A stretch of DNA of 63,951 nt from Paraburkholderia panacisoli (GTDB lineage Bacteria > Pseudomonadota > Gammaproteobacteria > Burkholderiales > Burkholderiaceae). The translations under genes were made by a program, and so were the position numbers. Under the pieces are notes generated by a model, which saw only the letters and a list, made by a program, of their open reading frames with translations, did no database searches and was not told the DNA's origin. Within the stretch, counting starts at the first letter, position 1; the number at the start of each line of letters is the position of its first letter. Of this stretch, positions 36,177 to 45,812 are shown one piece after another. The stretch covers positions 1 to 63,951 of the forward strand of contig NZ_VTUZ01000051.1 in the NCBI RefSeq assembly GCF_008369935.1. The letters run 5' to 3'.

Positions 36177-38150
36177 TCACCCGAGCTGATCGAGAATTGC
36201 CGGATTTTCCAGCGTCGAGACGTCCTGTGTGATCTCTTCGCCGGCCGCCAGCGAACGCAGCAAGCGGCGCATGATCTTGCCGGAACGGGTTTTCGGCAAA
36301 TTCTCGCCGAAGCGGATTTCCTTGGGCTTCGCAATCGGCCCGATCTCTTTGCCCACCCATGCGCGCAGTTCGTTCGCGATTGCAATCGCGTCGTCGCCTG
36401 TTGGCCGTTCGCCCTTCAGCACCACGAACGCGACGACGACCTCGCCGGTCGTATCGTCAGCGCGACCGACGACAGCGGCCTCCGCAACCAGCGGATTGGC
36501 GACGAGTGCCGACTCGATCTCCATCGTGCCGAGCCGGTGGCCCGATACGTTCAGCACATCGTCGATACGTCCGGTAATCGTGAAGTAACCGGTGTCCTCG
36601 TCACGCACCGCACCGTCACCCGCGAGATAGAGCTTGCCGCCGAGTTCCTCAGGGAAGTAACTCTTGGTGTAACGGTCCGGATCGCCCCATACGTTGCGCA
36701 GCATTGATGGCCACGGACGTTTGATGACGAGAATGCCACCCTGCCCGTTCGGCACATCATGGCCGGTCTCATCGACCACCGCGGCCATGATGCCCGGCAG
36801 CGGCAGCGTGCACGAACCCGGCACGAGCGGCGTGGCACCCGGCATCGGCGCGATCATATGGCCGCCCGTTTCGGTTTGCCACCAGGTGTCGATGACAGGG
36901 CAATGGCTGTGGCCGACGTGCTCGTAAAACCACGTCCACGCAGCCGGGTTGATCGGTTCGCCGACCGTGCCAAGCAGACGCAGCGTCGTCAGGTCGAAAC
37001 GGTCCGGATGCACCTTCGGATCGGATTCGGCCAGCTTGATCAGCGAGCGGATCGCGGTTGGCGCGGTGTAGAACACCGTCACGCGGTGTTTCGCGATCAT
37101 CTGCCAGAAGCGGCCGGCGTTCGGATAGGTCGGCACGCCTTCGAACACCACCTGAGTCGCGCCGATCGCCATCGGACCATACGCGATATAGCTATGACCG
37201 GTAATCCAGCCGATGTCCGCGGTACACCAGAACACATCGCTGCGCTTGGCATCGAAAGTCCATTTCATGGTTTGCGCGGCCCACATCAGGAAGCCGCCCG
37301 TGCTGTGCTGCACGCCCTTCGGCACCCCGGTCGACCCGGATGTATAGAGGATAAAGAGCGGATGTTCCGCGCTGACCCATTCTGGCTCGCAAGTGCCCGC
37401 CTCGGCTTGCGTGAGTTCGTGCATCCACAGGTCGCGTCCCTTTTGCCACGCGACCTTGCCGCCCGTACGCCGATAGACAATCACGCTCTTCACTGCTTCG
37501 CATCCGCCCATTGCAAGGGCTTCGTCCGCAATGTTCTTCAGCGGCAACGCCTTGCCACCGCGCATCTGTTCATCACAGGTGACCAGCGCAACGGCGCCCA
37601 CATTGACGATCCGCTCATTGAGCGACTTCGACGAGAAACCGCCGAATACGACTGAATGGGTCGCGCCGATGCGAGCGCAGGCCTGCATCGCCACAATGCC
37701 TTCGATCGACATTGGCATATAGATCACCACGCGATCGCCATTTTTAACGCCGCAAGTTCGTAAAGCGTTAGCAAAGCGGCTCACGCGTTCGAGCAACGCA
37801 CGATAGGTCACCTGCGTGACGGCACCGTCGTCGGCCTCGAAGATCACGGCGACATGATCGCCGTTACCTGCTTCAACATGGCGGTCGAGGCAGTTATACG
37901 ATGCATTCAGCGTACCGTCTCTGAACCATTCATAGAACGGTGCACGCGATTCGTCGAGAACCGAAGAAAACGGCGTTTTCCATTGCAGTGTTTCGCGCGC
38001 GAGACGAGCCCAAAATCCTGGGTAATCGCGCTCTGCCTCGGCGACTAGCGCGCGATAGGCATCCATGCCGGAGATAGCGGCGTAAGCCGCCACGCTGGCG
38101 TGCGGGAGGAATGCCTGCGGCTCCTCCAGAATTGAATCGGTAGTTGACAT
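36177..38150 (-). CDS. acsA: acetate-CoA ligase (acetyl-CoA synthetase)
   Basis: AMP-forming ligase of 657 residues, which makes acetyl-CoA from acetate, ATP and CoA. The P-loop is YTSGSTGVPKGVQHSTGG near residue 265, the acetate-pocket region is TWWQTETGGHMIAP near residue 415 and the C-terminal PKTRSGKIMRR contains the lysine usually controlled by acetylation. Length is typical of Acs. The start at 38150 is favoured over one at 38174. It shares the minus strand with the acetate permease. Confidence 0.95.
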   Translation of the reverse strand: MSTTDSILEEPQAFLPHASVAAYAAISGMDAYRALVAEAERDYPGFWARLARETLQWKTPFSSVLDESRAPFYEWFRDGTLNASYNCLDRHVEAGNGDHVAVIFEADDGAVTQVTYRALLERVSRFANALRTCGVKNGDRVVIYMPMSIEGIVAMQACARIGATHSVVFGGFSSKSLNERIVNVGAVALVTCDEQMRGGKALPLKNIADEALAMGGCEAVKSVIVYRRTGGKVAWQKGRDLWMHELTQAEAGTCEPEWVSAEHPLFILYTSGSTGVPKGVQHSTGGFLMWAAQTMKWTFDAKRSDVFWCTADIGWITGHSYIAYGPMAIGATQVVFEGVPTYPNAGRFWQMIAKHRVTVFYTAPTAIRSLIKLAESDPKVHPDRFDLTTLRLLGTVGEPINPAAWTWFYEHVGHSHCPVIDTWWQTETGGHMIAPMPGATPLVPGSCTLPLPGIMAAVVDETGHDVPNGQGGILVIKRPWPSMLRNVWGDPDRYTKSYFPEELGGKLYLAGDGAVRDEDTGYFTITGRIDDVLNVSGHRLGTMEIESALVANPLVAEAAVVGRADDTTGEVVVAFVVLKGERPTGDDAIAIANELRAWVGKEIGPIAKPKEIRFGENLPKTRSGKIMRRLLRSLAAGEEITQDVSTLENPAILDQLG

Positions 38151-38713
38151 TTCGTGTCCCTCGCACGCTTTCACGCGTGCTCTATGGATGTGCTTCGGCT
38201 AATCGTTGCAGTGCTTCGGCGCAACGTGCGACCGTGCGCGCGATTTGACCGCACATAGGATTGCCGGGTAACTTCAATATTGTTGCGCAGCGCGATGACC
38301 GCGAGCCCGGCTGCGCCGGGCATGGCTAAGCAATCCACGAGATCGGATGAATCTCGAGGCGGCCGCTCCGGGCACATTTCGGGGATGGGGGACAAGTCGG
38401 TCAGAAACGCCCGCTCACGCGAAACTGTTTCGGTCGCTGCGATTGGCAAACACAGCAGGCTTACGACGACGGTGCGCGTGTGGCGGCGGGAAGTCGGTAC
38501 GGTGGCGTACCGGCCCGTAAGATTATTGGCTGCTCAGCGTCTCAGGAAAGCAATCACCAAAGGAGTGTGAGTATCAGTCGGTCTTTGTCGCACGCCCCCT
38601 CATTCCACAACGTGGTCCTCCCGGTCGATCTCGCCGTCGGCGTGTCCCCAGATCTCCTCGTCACGCCCTCGGAATTAACGTTCAGTTAGTGCCCACATTG
38701 AAGGATATGTTCG
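38151..38713. other. intergenic region upstream of acsA with palindrome
   Basis: No coding region is supported. The second copy of the CGGTACGG palindrome lies at 38495-38512, about 345 bases from acsA and 200 bases from the small gene at 38714. Other short frames lack coding character. Confidence 0.45.
38495..38512. promoter_or_regulatory. near-perfect palindrome CGGTACGG-TG-GCGTACCG
   Basis: Seven of eight arm positions are complementary, and both arms and the TG spacer match the site at 34242-34259. It lies between acsA (minus) and the plus-strand small genes. The repeated occurrence suggests a shared regulator for the island. Confidence 0.55.
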
Positions 38714-38860
38714 ATGTCTGGTTTTCGTGTCGAAGACCTCCTCAAAACCTCCGTCGCTGGCGCTTGCCTCGTTGCTAAAATCGCCGCCAGGCCACTATCG
38801 ACGGAATTCCTGGCCCGCTTGAGAAAACGCAAACTCCAGCAGCGTCCTCCGTCGCAGTGA
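38714..38860 (+). CDS. very small basic protein, uncertain
   Basis: Open frame of 48 residues, MSGFRVEDLLKTSVAGACLV at the N-terminus and a basic RLRKRKLQQR near the end. Upstream sequence has a purine stretch (AAGGA) 15 bases before the ATG, not ideal. Its size makes chance possible; kept because it sits in an otherwise empty gap. Confidence 0.3.
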   Translation: MSGFRVEDLLKTSVAGACLVAKIAARPLSTEFLARLRKRKLQQRPPSQ

Positions 38861-39159
38861 GCGCCTCATGCGCGCCGTGTGTGCTGCCTTTTTCCCGGTA
38901 CACCCCGTGGGGCCCGAACGGCCGGAGATCGAGTCAGAATACGGCCCCTCGCCAGAGCGATTCCCTCCATAAATGAGTGGCTTCGACCTTTCCTCGATAT
39001 GGCGTTGCAATGAAACAAGAAAGTCATTGCGTATTCGTACGCGAAGCGTCTAATGAAACATGCGTACGAACTCACTCAGTTGTCGGTTGTACACCCAGCA
39101 CCCCTGGCGTGGCGTTGCACAGCGAGCGTCTGTCGGCGCTCCACTCCAAGGAGCAGATC

Positions 39160-39561
39160 ATGCAATATCCGCTGTATGTCCATCGGAATGGCGATGCGGG
39201 CTTTCGCGCCAGCTTCCCCGATTTCCCCACCGCCGACGCGAGTGGCGATTCGTTTAGCGAACTGACGCGCAATGCCCAGACGACCGTGGAAGATATGTAT
39301 GACCGCAGCGAGCAACTTATCCCCGCCCCTACCTGCGATACAACGGAATTGCAGGCGCTCCAAATGGACGATGGCAACGGGATCTGGGTATTTGTCGACA
39401 TCGATCTGGCGCGTGTTACCTCGAAATCCGTGGGCATTCAGGTCCATCTGCTTGAGAGCCTGCTTCAGCTAGTCGATGCAAGGTCAAAAGAGCGCCGCAT
39501 GACGCGCTCTGCATTCGTCACACTGGCGCTTATTGATGAACTGAAGAAGCAGGAAGGCTAA
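39160..39561 (+). CDS. HicB-like antitoxin-family protein without HicA
   Basis: Protein of 133 residues. The N-terminal part MQYPLYVHRNGDAGFRASFP DFPTAD has the HicB partial RNase H-like fold pattern, and the C-terminal SKERRMTRSAFVTLALIDEL fits a small ribbon-helix-helix end. The gene at 46593-47078 is a clear paralogue. AAGGAG precedes the ATG at 39160. No HicA toxin gene is adjacent, so it is not a standard HicAB pair. Confidence 0.75.
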   Translation: MQYPLYVHRNGDAGFRASFPDFPTADASGDSFSELTRNAQTTVEDMYDRSEQLIPAPTCDTTELQALQMDDGNGIWVFVDIDLARVTSKSVGIQVHLLESLLQLVDARSKERRMTRSAFVTLALIDELKKQEG

Positions 39562-39696
39562 CCATCGTCTTGCCGTTCAGTTCAGGAACATGACGCGCAG
39601 GCGCGGGGCGCTTCCTGGAAGCGCCGGGATGCGAACGTACGATTCCTCGACTACGTCGTTGCCTGCCGTCAGTCGGGAACAACCAGTAAGGATGAT

Positions 39697-39864
39697 ATGA
39701 CGCACTCAATGTGGGGCATCGCGGTCGGGCTGGCGCTCATGCTCGGCGCGGCGCTGCGTCGGTATAGGCGCAACGCTCTGCGAAAGCGGGACATCCGTTG
39801 GCTCGATGAACACCATATATTAGACGGGCTACGCAAGCAGTTGGAACTGCAGCCCCGCAAATGA
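39697..39864 (+). CDS. small membrane-anchored basic protein
   Basis: Frame of 55 residues: a short hydrophobic stretch (MWGIAVGLALMLGAAL) followed by a strongly basic segment (RRYRRNALRKRDIRWLDEHH). AAGGA lies five bases before the ATG at 39697, which supports translation. Function unknown. Confidence 0.5.
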   Translation: MTHSMWGIAVGLALMLGAALRRYRRNALRKRDIRWLDEHHILDGLRKQLELQPRK

Positions 39865-39920
39865 CGCACACCAGGTGGCGCGTCCAGGAAGAAAGGCTGT
39901 TACGTTAAGGAGTTGGCAAA

Positions 39921-40127
39921 ATGACACTGAATTACGCAGGCAGATCGCATGACGAAGCCGTGGCGGCGCGCCACAGGCAGAAACAGAAGGCACAGGAACA
40001 GGCCGGCGGCGAGATGGCGATAGAAGGGACAGAGGGCGATGCAACACATAGTTGCGGCGAACTCTCCGAACGGGGCAAGCAGGTCTGGAGAAGTGGAAGC
40101 GGGATCAACGGTGGCGGAAGAGAATGA
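39921..40127 (+). CDS. small hypothetical protein
   Basis: Protein of 68 residues, glutamine- and glutamate-rich (VAARHRQKQKAQEQAGGEMA), probably disordered or coiled. A good ribosome-binding site (AAGGAG, eight bases spacing) precedes the ATG. No family recognised. It lies 57 bases downstream of the preceding small gene. Confidence 0.45.
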   Translation: MTLNYAGRSHDEAVAARHRQKQKAQEQAGGEMAIEGTEGDATHSCGELSERGKQVWRSGSGINGGGRE

Positions 40128-40262
40128 TGCGGCCTTTTCAATCTGCAGCAACGCGGATGGACTAATACATTCACACCCGGCGGCGAACCCTCGCCGAGCC
40201 TCCGAATCGGGCAAGCGCCTGGACCTGAATGTCGGCTCAGTGCGCAAGTTCTGAAAAAAGAT

Positions 40263-40873
40263 TCAATCGCGGTGACTGCGGCGGTCCGATGCAACACCAG
40301 CTGCATCAATGCGGAGCCAATGCGAGATGGACCGTGCTGAAGAACGCAATGTCGTAGATTTTCCTGCGGAAGGCAATCCGATAGAACGCGTCGAGCATGG
40401 TTTTGTGAAGCTGCTCGACGATGCCGTTTGGCTGCGGCGAACGTGCTTTGGTACGCTTGTGATCGATGTTCTCGACGGCCAGGTACAGTTCGTATTCGTG
40501 GTGCTCGGGGATTGCCGCAATACTCGGTGCCCCGATCGGTCAGCACGCGTGAGAGCGGTATTCCGTAGCTGTCGAACGGAACGACGAGGTCATTGAGCAG
40601 ATCAGACCGAACGGTGTCTTGCGGTCATAGAGTTTGGCGAAGGGCATCTTCGAGTACGTGCCGACGAAGGTCTGCTGGTAGACGCGGCCCACGCCCTTGA
40701 GGGTGCCGACATAAAAAGTGTCCTGGGCACCGCAGTAGCCAGGACACTCCGATTCGAACTCGCCTCGTCCTTTGAGCAGCAGCTCGTGCGCTGCCAGCAA
40801 GTATGTGGCGACCGGGCATCCACGTCTGCACGCTACCGTACAGGGTTAGGAGCGAGTTGAACTTTTCACGCAC
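40263..40873 (-). pseudogene. decayed IS481-family transposase
   Basis: Minus-strand fragments in different frames fit an IS481 transposase: CPGYCGAQDTFYVGTLKGVG RVYQQTF, then KMPFAKLYDRKTP, then LTDRGTEYCGN, and further downstream the C-terminal part. At least three frame changes are needed. The N-terminal DNA-binding part is missing or too decayed to see. Confidence 0.7.
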
Positions 40874-41180
40874 TGCGCAGAACGGGCTGTATCTGGCAGT
40901 CGCGCTGGAAGCGACCTGTCGAAGTATTGACAGGCCGAACTCAATGCAGTGGCGAGACGGTTTAAATGAGCGTCCGAGGAAAACCCCGAACTATGAAACG
41001 CCTGCCGAGCAATTTCAGCAAACTATTGCAGCCAGCGGTTGAATCCGCCAGGCATAAGCGGCCGCTTCGGCCGAACGTTGCCTCGCTAATCTCCGCACAG
41101 TCGTCGCCAACCGCGATTTGAACTCCTGGAATGTCATGGCTGTCTTCCAGTAGATGCACAACCCTCGGCAGGAAAGGCGC
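40874..41180. other. no supported gene
   Basis: No gene recognised. At about 41030-41075 a segment with GGTTGAATCCGCCAGGCATA resembles the repeated segment at 47961-47990, and may be an insertion-sequence end. Confidence 0.35.
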
Positions 41181-41552
41181 CTAGATCTCGTCAGGGACTT
41201 CGTCGCCGAACTTGTCTGCAACGTAGGCACGCATGGCGGCGATCAGCGGAGTGTTTCCGTAGAAGCAAAAGCCGGCCGGTGTGGATGCTGCGTAACCGCC
41301 ATGGTGTAGTGCGCCAGCATTAGTGTTGACCCGGGGCAGACAGTAGTCTTCGCGTTCGATGATCGGCCCGCCCTGAGCCCAGTCCGTCGACGGCGAAAAG
41401 GCGGCGTCAACCTCGACGGACTTCTCGTGTTTGTTGTCACAATCAACATACGCTACCCGGCAGAGGCCATCCTCCACCTTTGGGTTTGATAGGCCTTCCG
41501 CTTTAGCAACCCAGTAATCGAGTTGCGCACCTTCCAGATCGTTTGTCTTCAC
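41181..41552 (-). CDS. phage NinX-like protein (DUF2591)
   Basis: Protein of 123 residues. Landmarks: AQLDYWVAKAEGL at the N-terminus, TDWAQGGPIIEREDYCLPRV in the middle and TPLIAAMRAYVADKFGDEVP at the C-terminus, which is the NinX/DUF2591 pattern. It is frequently found in lambdoid and other prophages; function unknown. A second, frameshifted copy of the family lies directly upstream, overlapping by four bases. Confidence 0.8.
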   Translation of the reverse strand: MKTNDLEGAQLDYWVAKAEGLSNPKVEDGLCRVAYVDCDNKHEKSVEVDAAFSPSTDWAQGGPIIEREDYCLPRVNTNAGALHHGGYAASTPAGFCFYGNTPLIAAMRAYVADKFGDEVPDEI

Positions 41553-41943
41553 AGGCTCTCTCCATCGGGCACTTCCTGGCCGAACTTGCTGTCAACATAC
41601 CAACGCATAGCCGCTGCCAGATTATCATCTCCGAGCCACCAATCACTCCCCGACCGTGCCTGGGCGGCGATCTCCGCCGGTCGTCCGACCTGAGCAATCG
41701 ACTGTTCTTCGAATACCGGATCCACGATAGAACTGATCTCGATTTGCTCGTGCGTAATGATCGGTTGCGTCTGCTCTGGGCCGGTGGATGGAGCGAAAAC
41801 CTCCCGCTCGACGGATCGCCCAACATGCACACTGGCCACCCCTCGGCGTCTTCGCCGTATAGATCAGCATCCCGCATTCCCCCGGCGCGTGCAACTCCAT
41901 AATCGAGCAGCGCATCCTTCAGTTCGCCGACATCCACAGCCAC
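41549..41943 (-). pseudogene. second NinX-like gene with single-base frameshift
   Basis: A GTG at 41943 opens VGELKDALLDYGVARAGGMR and DAEGWPVCMLGDPSS, then the frame fails. The adjacent frame continues VFAPSTGPEQTQPIITHEQI and DDNLAAAMRWYVDSKFGQEV to the stop at 41549. The total of 395 bases is 3n-1, so one missing G near 41810 in a G run would restore the gene. It overlaps the downstream NinX-like gene by four bases. Confidence 0.7.
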
Positions 41944-42059
41944 CCTTCCGATCAATGCCGATGAGCATCCGCTTATGCGTCGTTTTCCACAAGCCGAGAC
42001 ACGAGGGAGGCCTTCTCCCATCTTCGATACAGCATCACAAGCTACCGCTTGTGTTCGTG

Positions 42060-42790
42060 ACACACCGCAGAAGTAGACCTTGATGTCGGTTGCCACGGTG
42101 AAACGCTTATGGTCAGCCATCTCCTTGCCCCGGTCCCAGGTCAGCGATTTGTACAATTCGTCGGGAAGCTTGCCTGCGTGCCCGATCAGTGCATTTATTA
42201 CGGTTTCTGTATCCTTGCCGTCGATCTTCACCAGCATCCCGAACCGGGTTTGACGTTCGACCAGAGTCTATCTGGCTGCTTGCGCTGCCAAACACCAGAT
42301 CACCTTCCGAGTGGCCCAGTATCGCGCGATCCCCGGTCGTGGCAGAGCGTTCGCTGATCGATACGGCGTCACAGATCCTGCCGCGTTCATCCGTCTTCGC
42401 CGTGTAATGGAGTGAACTGCGCATTGCTCGTGGACGCCGCAAATGCTCCACGACTCGCCCGATATCCCTGACTTCCGCCATTTCGTCTGATCTCCCGACT
42501 AACTGTGGAAGAAGCGCGTCCAAGTCGCGTGGCCACAGAGCGGATCGATTCACCTGCTGCCATCGAGCGCGAGATCTCCTCGCGCTCGGCAAGGGTCAGC
42601 GCCAGTCTTGACCGGCGACGCGGTGCAGGTTGAATGCCTCCAGTCTGCACCAGAATACCCTGCACTGAAGAGTGATTGCGACAGTTGGGCGATCTGATGA
42701 AGCGGATCGCCTTTGCGCCAGCGCTCCCACGTCAGCGCCTTCTGGCTCTCGCTGTAATAGATCCGGGGTCTCTGTTTCATTTGGAACACT
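42060..42790 (-). pseudogene. decayed IS30-family transposase
   Basis: Fragments in several frames fit IS30: RSRLALTLAEREEISRSMAA and TRLGRASSTVSREIRRNGG for the helix-turn-helix, then TWDRGKEMADHKRFTVATDI KVYFC near the C-terminus. The end of the gene (the usual NENTNGLLRQ block) is absent and the sequence runs into the second NinX-like gene. It cannot make an active transposase. Confidence 0.75.
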
Positions 42791-43460
42791 CCTGCCGCTC
42801 ATGCAGCTTCTATTGTGTTGCATCGACCGGTTGACCGTAGGACGGATCAGTCGATGCGTAGTCCGATAGTTGGGGCCCTTTGACCACAACAGGGCTACAC
42901 TCAAAGTGAGACAGATCCCGGAGCAGTATTATGGGACGCCGTCCCCAAAGCACCTTTCGCGGTTTTCCCTTGACTTCTGAACAGAACGGAGAAGTAGGCA
43001 CTACATAAAGAGGAAAAGGCAGCAGGGCGCGGCTTGGGACACCCCGGGGTTGGGGCCACGCTTAGAGGCCTGCGAAGAGCGGCATGCTGCGATGGAAACC
43101 GAGGGTATGAGGGGGCCCCAGGCGGTAATTCCCGGATGGCGCACGCGACTGGTGTCGAGAATCACCCAGCCCCTTCAGATCGTGGCACGAGCCTAATAGG
43201 GCCGCCACCTCGCACCCTGAAGGCGAGTCGGTGGTCCATGAACCTGATCTGCCGGTTTTTTCGTGAACGGGATCGATTGGCGTGACGGATGAATCGGCGG
43301 CCGCGCGTTGGCGTTGTATTCGCATTGCTGATCGACGATCCAGCCGCGGATGCGCAATCCCGCGTTCACGGACAGGTACGCAAGGGCAGGCGGGAGCCGT
43401 TCAGGCTGCAAGCACCCAGACGCCGCCAGATGCTGACGCGAGACACTTGATGGAGGACAT
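42791..43460. other. no supported gene; possible IS end
   Basis: The segment TGTGTTGCATCGACCGGTTG at 42814-42833 has a close relative at 47951. Minus-strand frames at 43200-43420 look weakly coding (LAYLSVNAGLRIRGWIVDQQ) but were not recognised. Nothing else is supported. Confidence 0.35.
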
Positions 43461-43670
43461 ATGAGCATCACCCGGAGATTCATTTCGGAAGACAACGAAA
43501 CACAGTTTATTGATGTACCCTTTTCCCTGCCGCGCGCAGAGCCGATCTCAACGTCGGAGCCAAGGCTAGCCGGGGATCCGTTCCTGTCACCGCGTGAAGC
43601 CGCTCGCGACGAGCACGAAAAGACAATCAAACACACGATGCCGGACGACCCGCACGGGGATTTCGCCTGA
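43461..43670 (+). CDS. small hypothetical protein
   Basis: Protein of 69 residues (MSITRRFISEDNETQFIDVP at the N-terminus), acidic and proline-containing, probably extended. A strong ribosome-binding site (GGAGG, six bases spacing) precedes the ATG. No family recognised. Confidence 0.5.
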   Translation: MSITRRFISEDNETQFIDVPFSLPRAEPISTSEPRLAGDPFLSPREAARDEHEKTIKHTMPDDPHGDFA

Positions 43671-43836
43671 AGAACGTCGATCGTGGACCCGCACAGGTCG
43701 CGTTGTACCGCGCCTCCCACGGACCTGCGCGGAAGTGCAAAGAAGGGTGCACAAGCCGCACTCGGGATGCTTGCGCGGACGTCATATCCCTTGGCGCCAT
43801 CTCGATGAGTTACGCCATCTACAACAGGAGGAGATC

Positions 43837-44091
43837 GTGAAACGCGATATGAATCTGGCACTCGCGATATTGAAGACCCTCGAGGAAAACAAGTCCTCGC
43901 ACCTTAGCGAATTTGACATTGAGGCGGCGCTCAAGAACGCGTTCGACGTTTCAAACCGAGGCGTGGGGTACCAGTTGAACCTGCTTGCGGACGCAAATCT
44001 CGTGCGCTCAATGGGTAGTGACTGGCGGCTAACCTGGGATGGCCACGAGTTTTTGAAGTCGGCGGCCCCGAATACCTTCGAAGACACCTAA
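43837..44091 (+). CDS. DUF2513-like protein
   Basis: Protein of 84 residues with the DUF2513 start KRDMNLALAILKTLEEN, GYQLNLLADANLVR and LTWDGHEFL, which suggests a winged-helix fold. The start is a GTG at 43837, behind a strong AGGAGGAG. The family is common in prophages and mobile DNA; function unknown. A longer frame to 43594 lacks a ribosome-binding site. Confidence 0.7.
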   Translation: MKRDMNLALAILKTLEENKSSHLSEFDIEAALKNAFDVSNRGVGYQLNLLADANLVRSMGSDWRLTWDGHEFLKSAAPNTFEDT

Positions 44092-44219
44092 AGCGCGACT
44101 AGAACGCGGGAACCGCCTCTCGGTTTTCGTGGAAACAACCGAGTGCCGGGCGCCGCACTGGGGGCGCCGAAGGCAGTAGCAGTTGGCCGAAGCGCACCTG
44201 GTTCTGTGAAGGATGACGA

Positions 44220-45000
44220 CCACGCAGCAACGTCGGACCATCTGGTTTTGTACCGGCGCAGTGACGGCTATTCCTGGTCCGACGGGAGCATCCGCCGCTT
44301 AAAGCGTGAGTTTCCCGAATATCACGAACGCAGCAAGCACGGCGTCAACTGCTGCGCTCCCAAGCCCCGGGGGGACCCGGCAGGACAACCCCGCCGGATC
44401 CGTTCCGGGTGTTCCACGCCATACCGCGCATTGGCATGCCGTTAGCTGCGGACACACTGGCTACGCGATACAACGAGCTGCACTGCGCCGCCCTGCCGCC
44501 CAAGGACCGATTCGACCTTTCCAATCTGGCATTCCTGTTCGAACTCTCGCTCGGCCTGTCGGCCTGGAAATCCTATGGGGCCCAGCGGTGGGCGCTGCGC
44601 TGCAACCGCTGTGAGCGGCAATCTGCGACCGACCGAGGGCTATCTTCTGTGTCCGGCCCTGCCTGTTTTGTCCGTCGATCTACCTGAGTCAGGACCATTT
44701 CCTTGAACATCGCGCTGCAGTGGTGGATGCCCGAGGCGCCGAGGCATTCCCGGCCTGTGAGTGGTGTTCTGGTCGACATAAGCTCGATCCACTGGCGCGA
44801 GGCGTGGAAATACAGCATATCCGGCGCTACTGCCAGCACGATTGCGGCCATGTGATCGCCGCGCTGAGTTACGCAGCGCCAAAGCTCGGCTGGAGGACGT
44901 GACTGGTGGAGGCGGCTGCGGACGATGCAACGGCCAACACTTGCGTGGTCGATGCGCGCCGCCCCGCCTGTGCCAGAAATGGAAGGAAACGGATTCAGCG
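44220..45000 (+). pseudogene. decayed SagB-type dehydrogenase (nitroreductase fold)
   Basis: Pieces over three frames fit the SagB-type family: EYHERSKHGVN, FHAIPRIGMPLAADTLATRY, ELSLGLSAWKSYGAQRWALR, then SGNLRPTEGYLLCPALP, then IHWREAWKYSI and RRYCQHDCGHVIAALSYAAP. Several frameshifts separate them. Intact members are FMN-dependent oxidoreductases, often with peptide or cofactor maturation roles. The start and end of the gene are not clear. Confidence 0.65.
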
Positions 45001-45059
45001 AATTGAATCGCCAAACTACACACGGCGGATGTCACAAAGAAAGCGCCTCCGAATTACGC

Positions 45060-45381
45060 GCAGAAAAACTGCCGGCATCGGCATCCTTTCCCGATTTACG
45101 CCTATCCGAATGCCCCCCGTGAATACATCGAAGGCGAGATGCGGGCACAGGGCTTTGTGCAGGGCATCGCGCTTTGCCGGCAGGATTGGCTTCCGGTGTT
45201 CGATCATGCCCAGGGCCAGCAATGGCTGCGCCCATTGTCACTGCTCGGTGTTGATGCAACTGAACATCACCCTACCCGGGAGCCGGTCCAGCAGATCGAT
45301 ACCACGGCGAAAGAACGGCATATGTCGGGATCTGCGTTCCTCGCGCTCGCTGCCGCGCACGAAATGGCAAACGGTAATTGA
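45060..45381 (+). pseudogene. HicB-like remnant, third family member
   Basis: The C-terminal part reads PVQQIDTTAKERHMSGSAFL and ALAAAHEMANGN, similar to the C-terminal helices of the proteins at 39160 and 46593. A preceding segment in another frame, QLNITLPG, gives the beta strand that normally leads into it, so there is a frameshift. The N-terminal HicB-like part is poorly preserved. Confidence 0.45.
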
Positions 45382-45736
45382 TGATAGTCCGCCCAATAGT
45401 CGAATCATCGTCGGTTGCGGCCCGCTTTTACAACTATTTTCTGAACGTAATCGCGTTTCCCAAGTCGAACCTGAAATACGGCGAATAGCCGCGCGGCGGC
45501 GCGGTCATCTTTGCAGTACGGTTCGTAACGAACCGACATCAATCCAAGAACAACCGCGTCGAGGCCAGGCAGCGATCCAGCGGCGTGCACAGCAGTTTGA
45601 GCATGGCAAGCGCAAGCAGGCCGAAGCTCAAAACGACGGCGTCGAACATAAATCTCAAACGCCTAATGCGCCTCAAACCACGGGACAGCGCGTCTGATTA
45701 GCGTCAGTCGCGAGACTGCTGAAGAGCAGTCAGCAG

Positions 45737-45762
45737 AAGCCGGCCAAGCGCCGGCTTTTTTT
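45737..45762 (+). terminator. Rho-independent terminator
   Basis: An 8-base stem AAGCCGGC (45737-45744) pairs with GCCGGCTT (45750-45757) across a five-base loop, followed by a run of seven T residues. It is oriented for the plus strand. The nearest upstream plus-strand gene is the HicB-like remnant, 355 bases away; the 350 bases between hold no recognised gene. Confidence 0.75.
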
Positions 45763-45812
45763 GTCTGGAGGCGTGCGAAAAAAATGCCGGGAGCCGAAAC
45801 GGAGCGGGCTGA

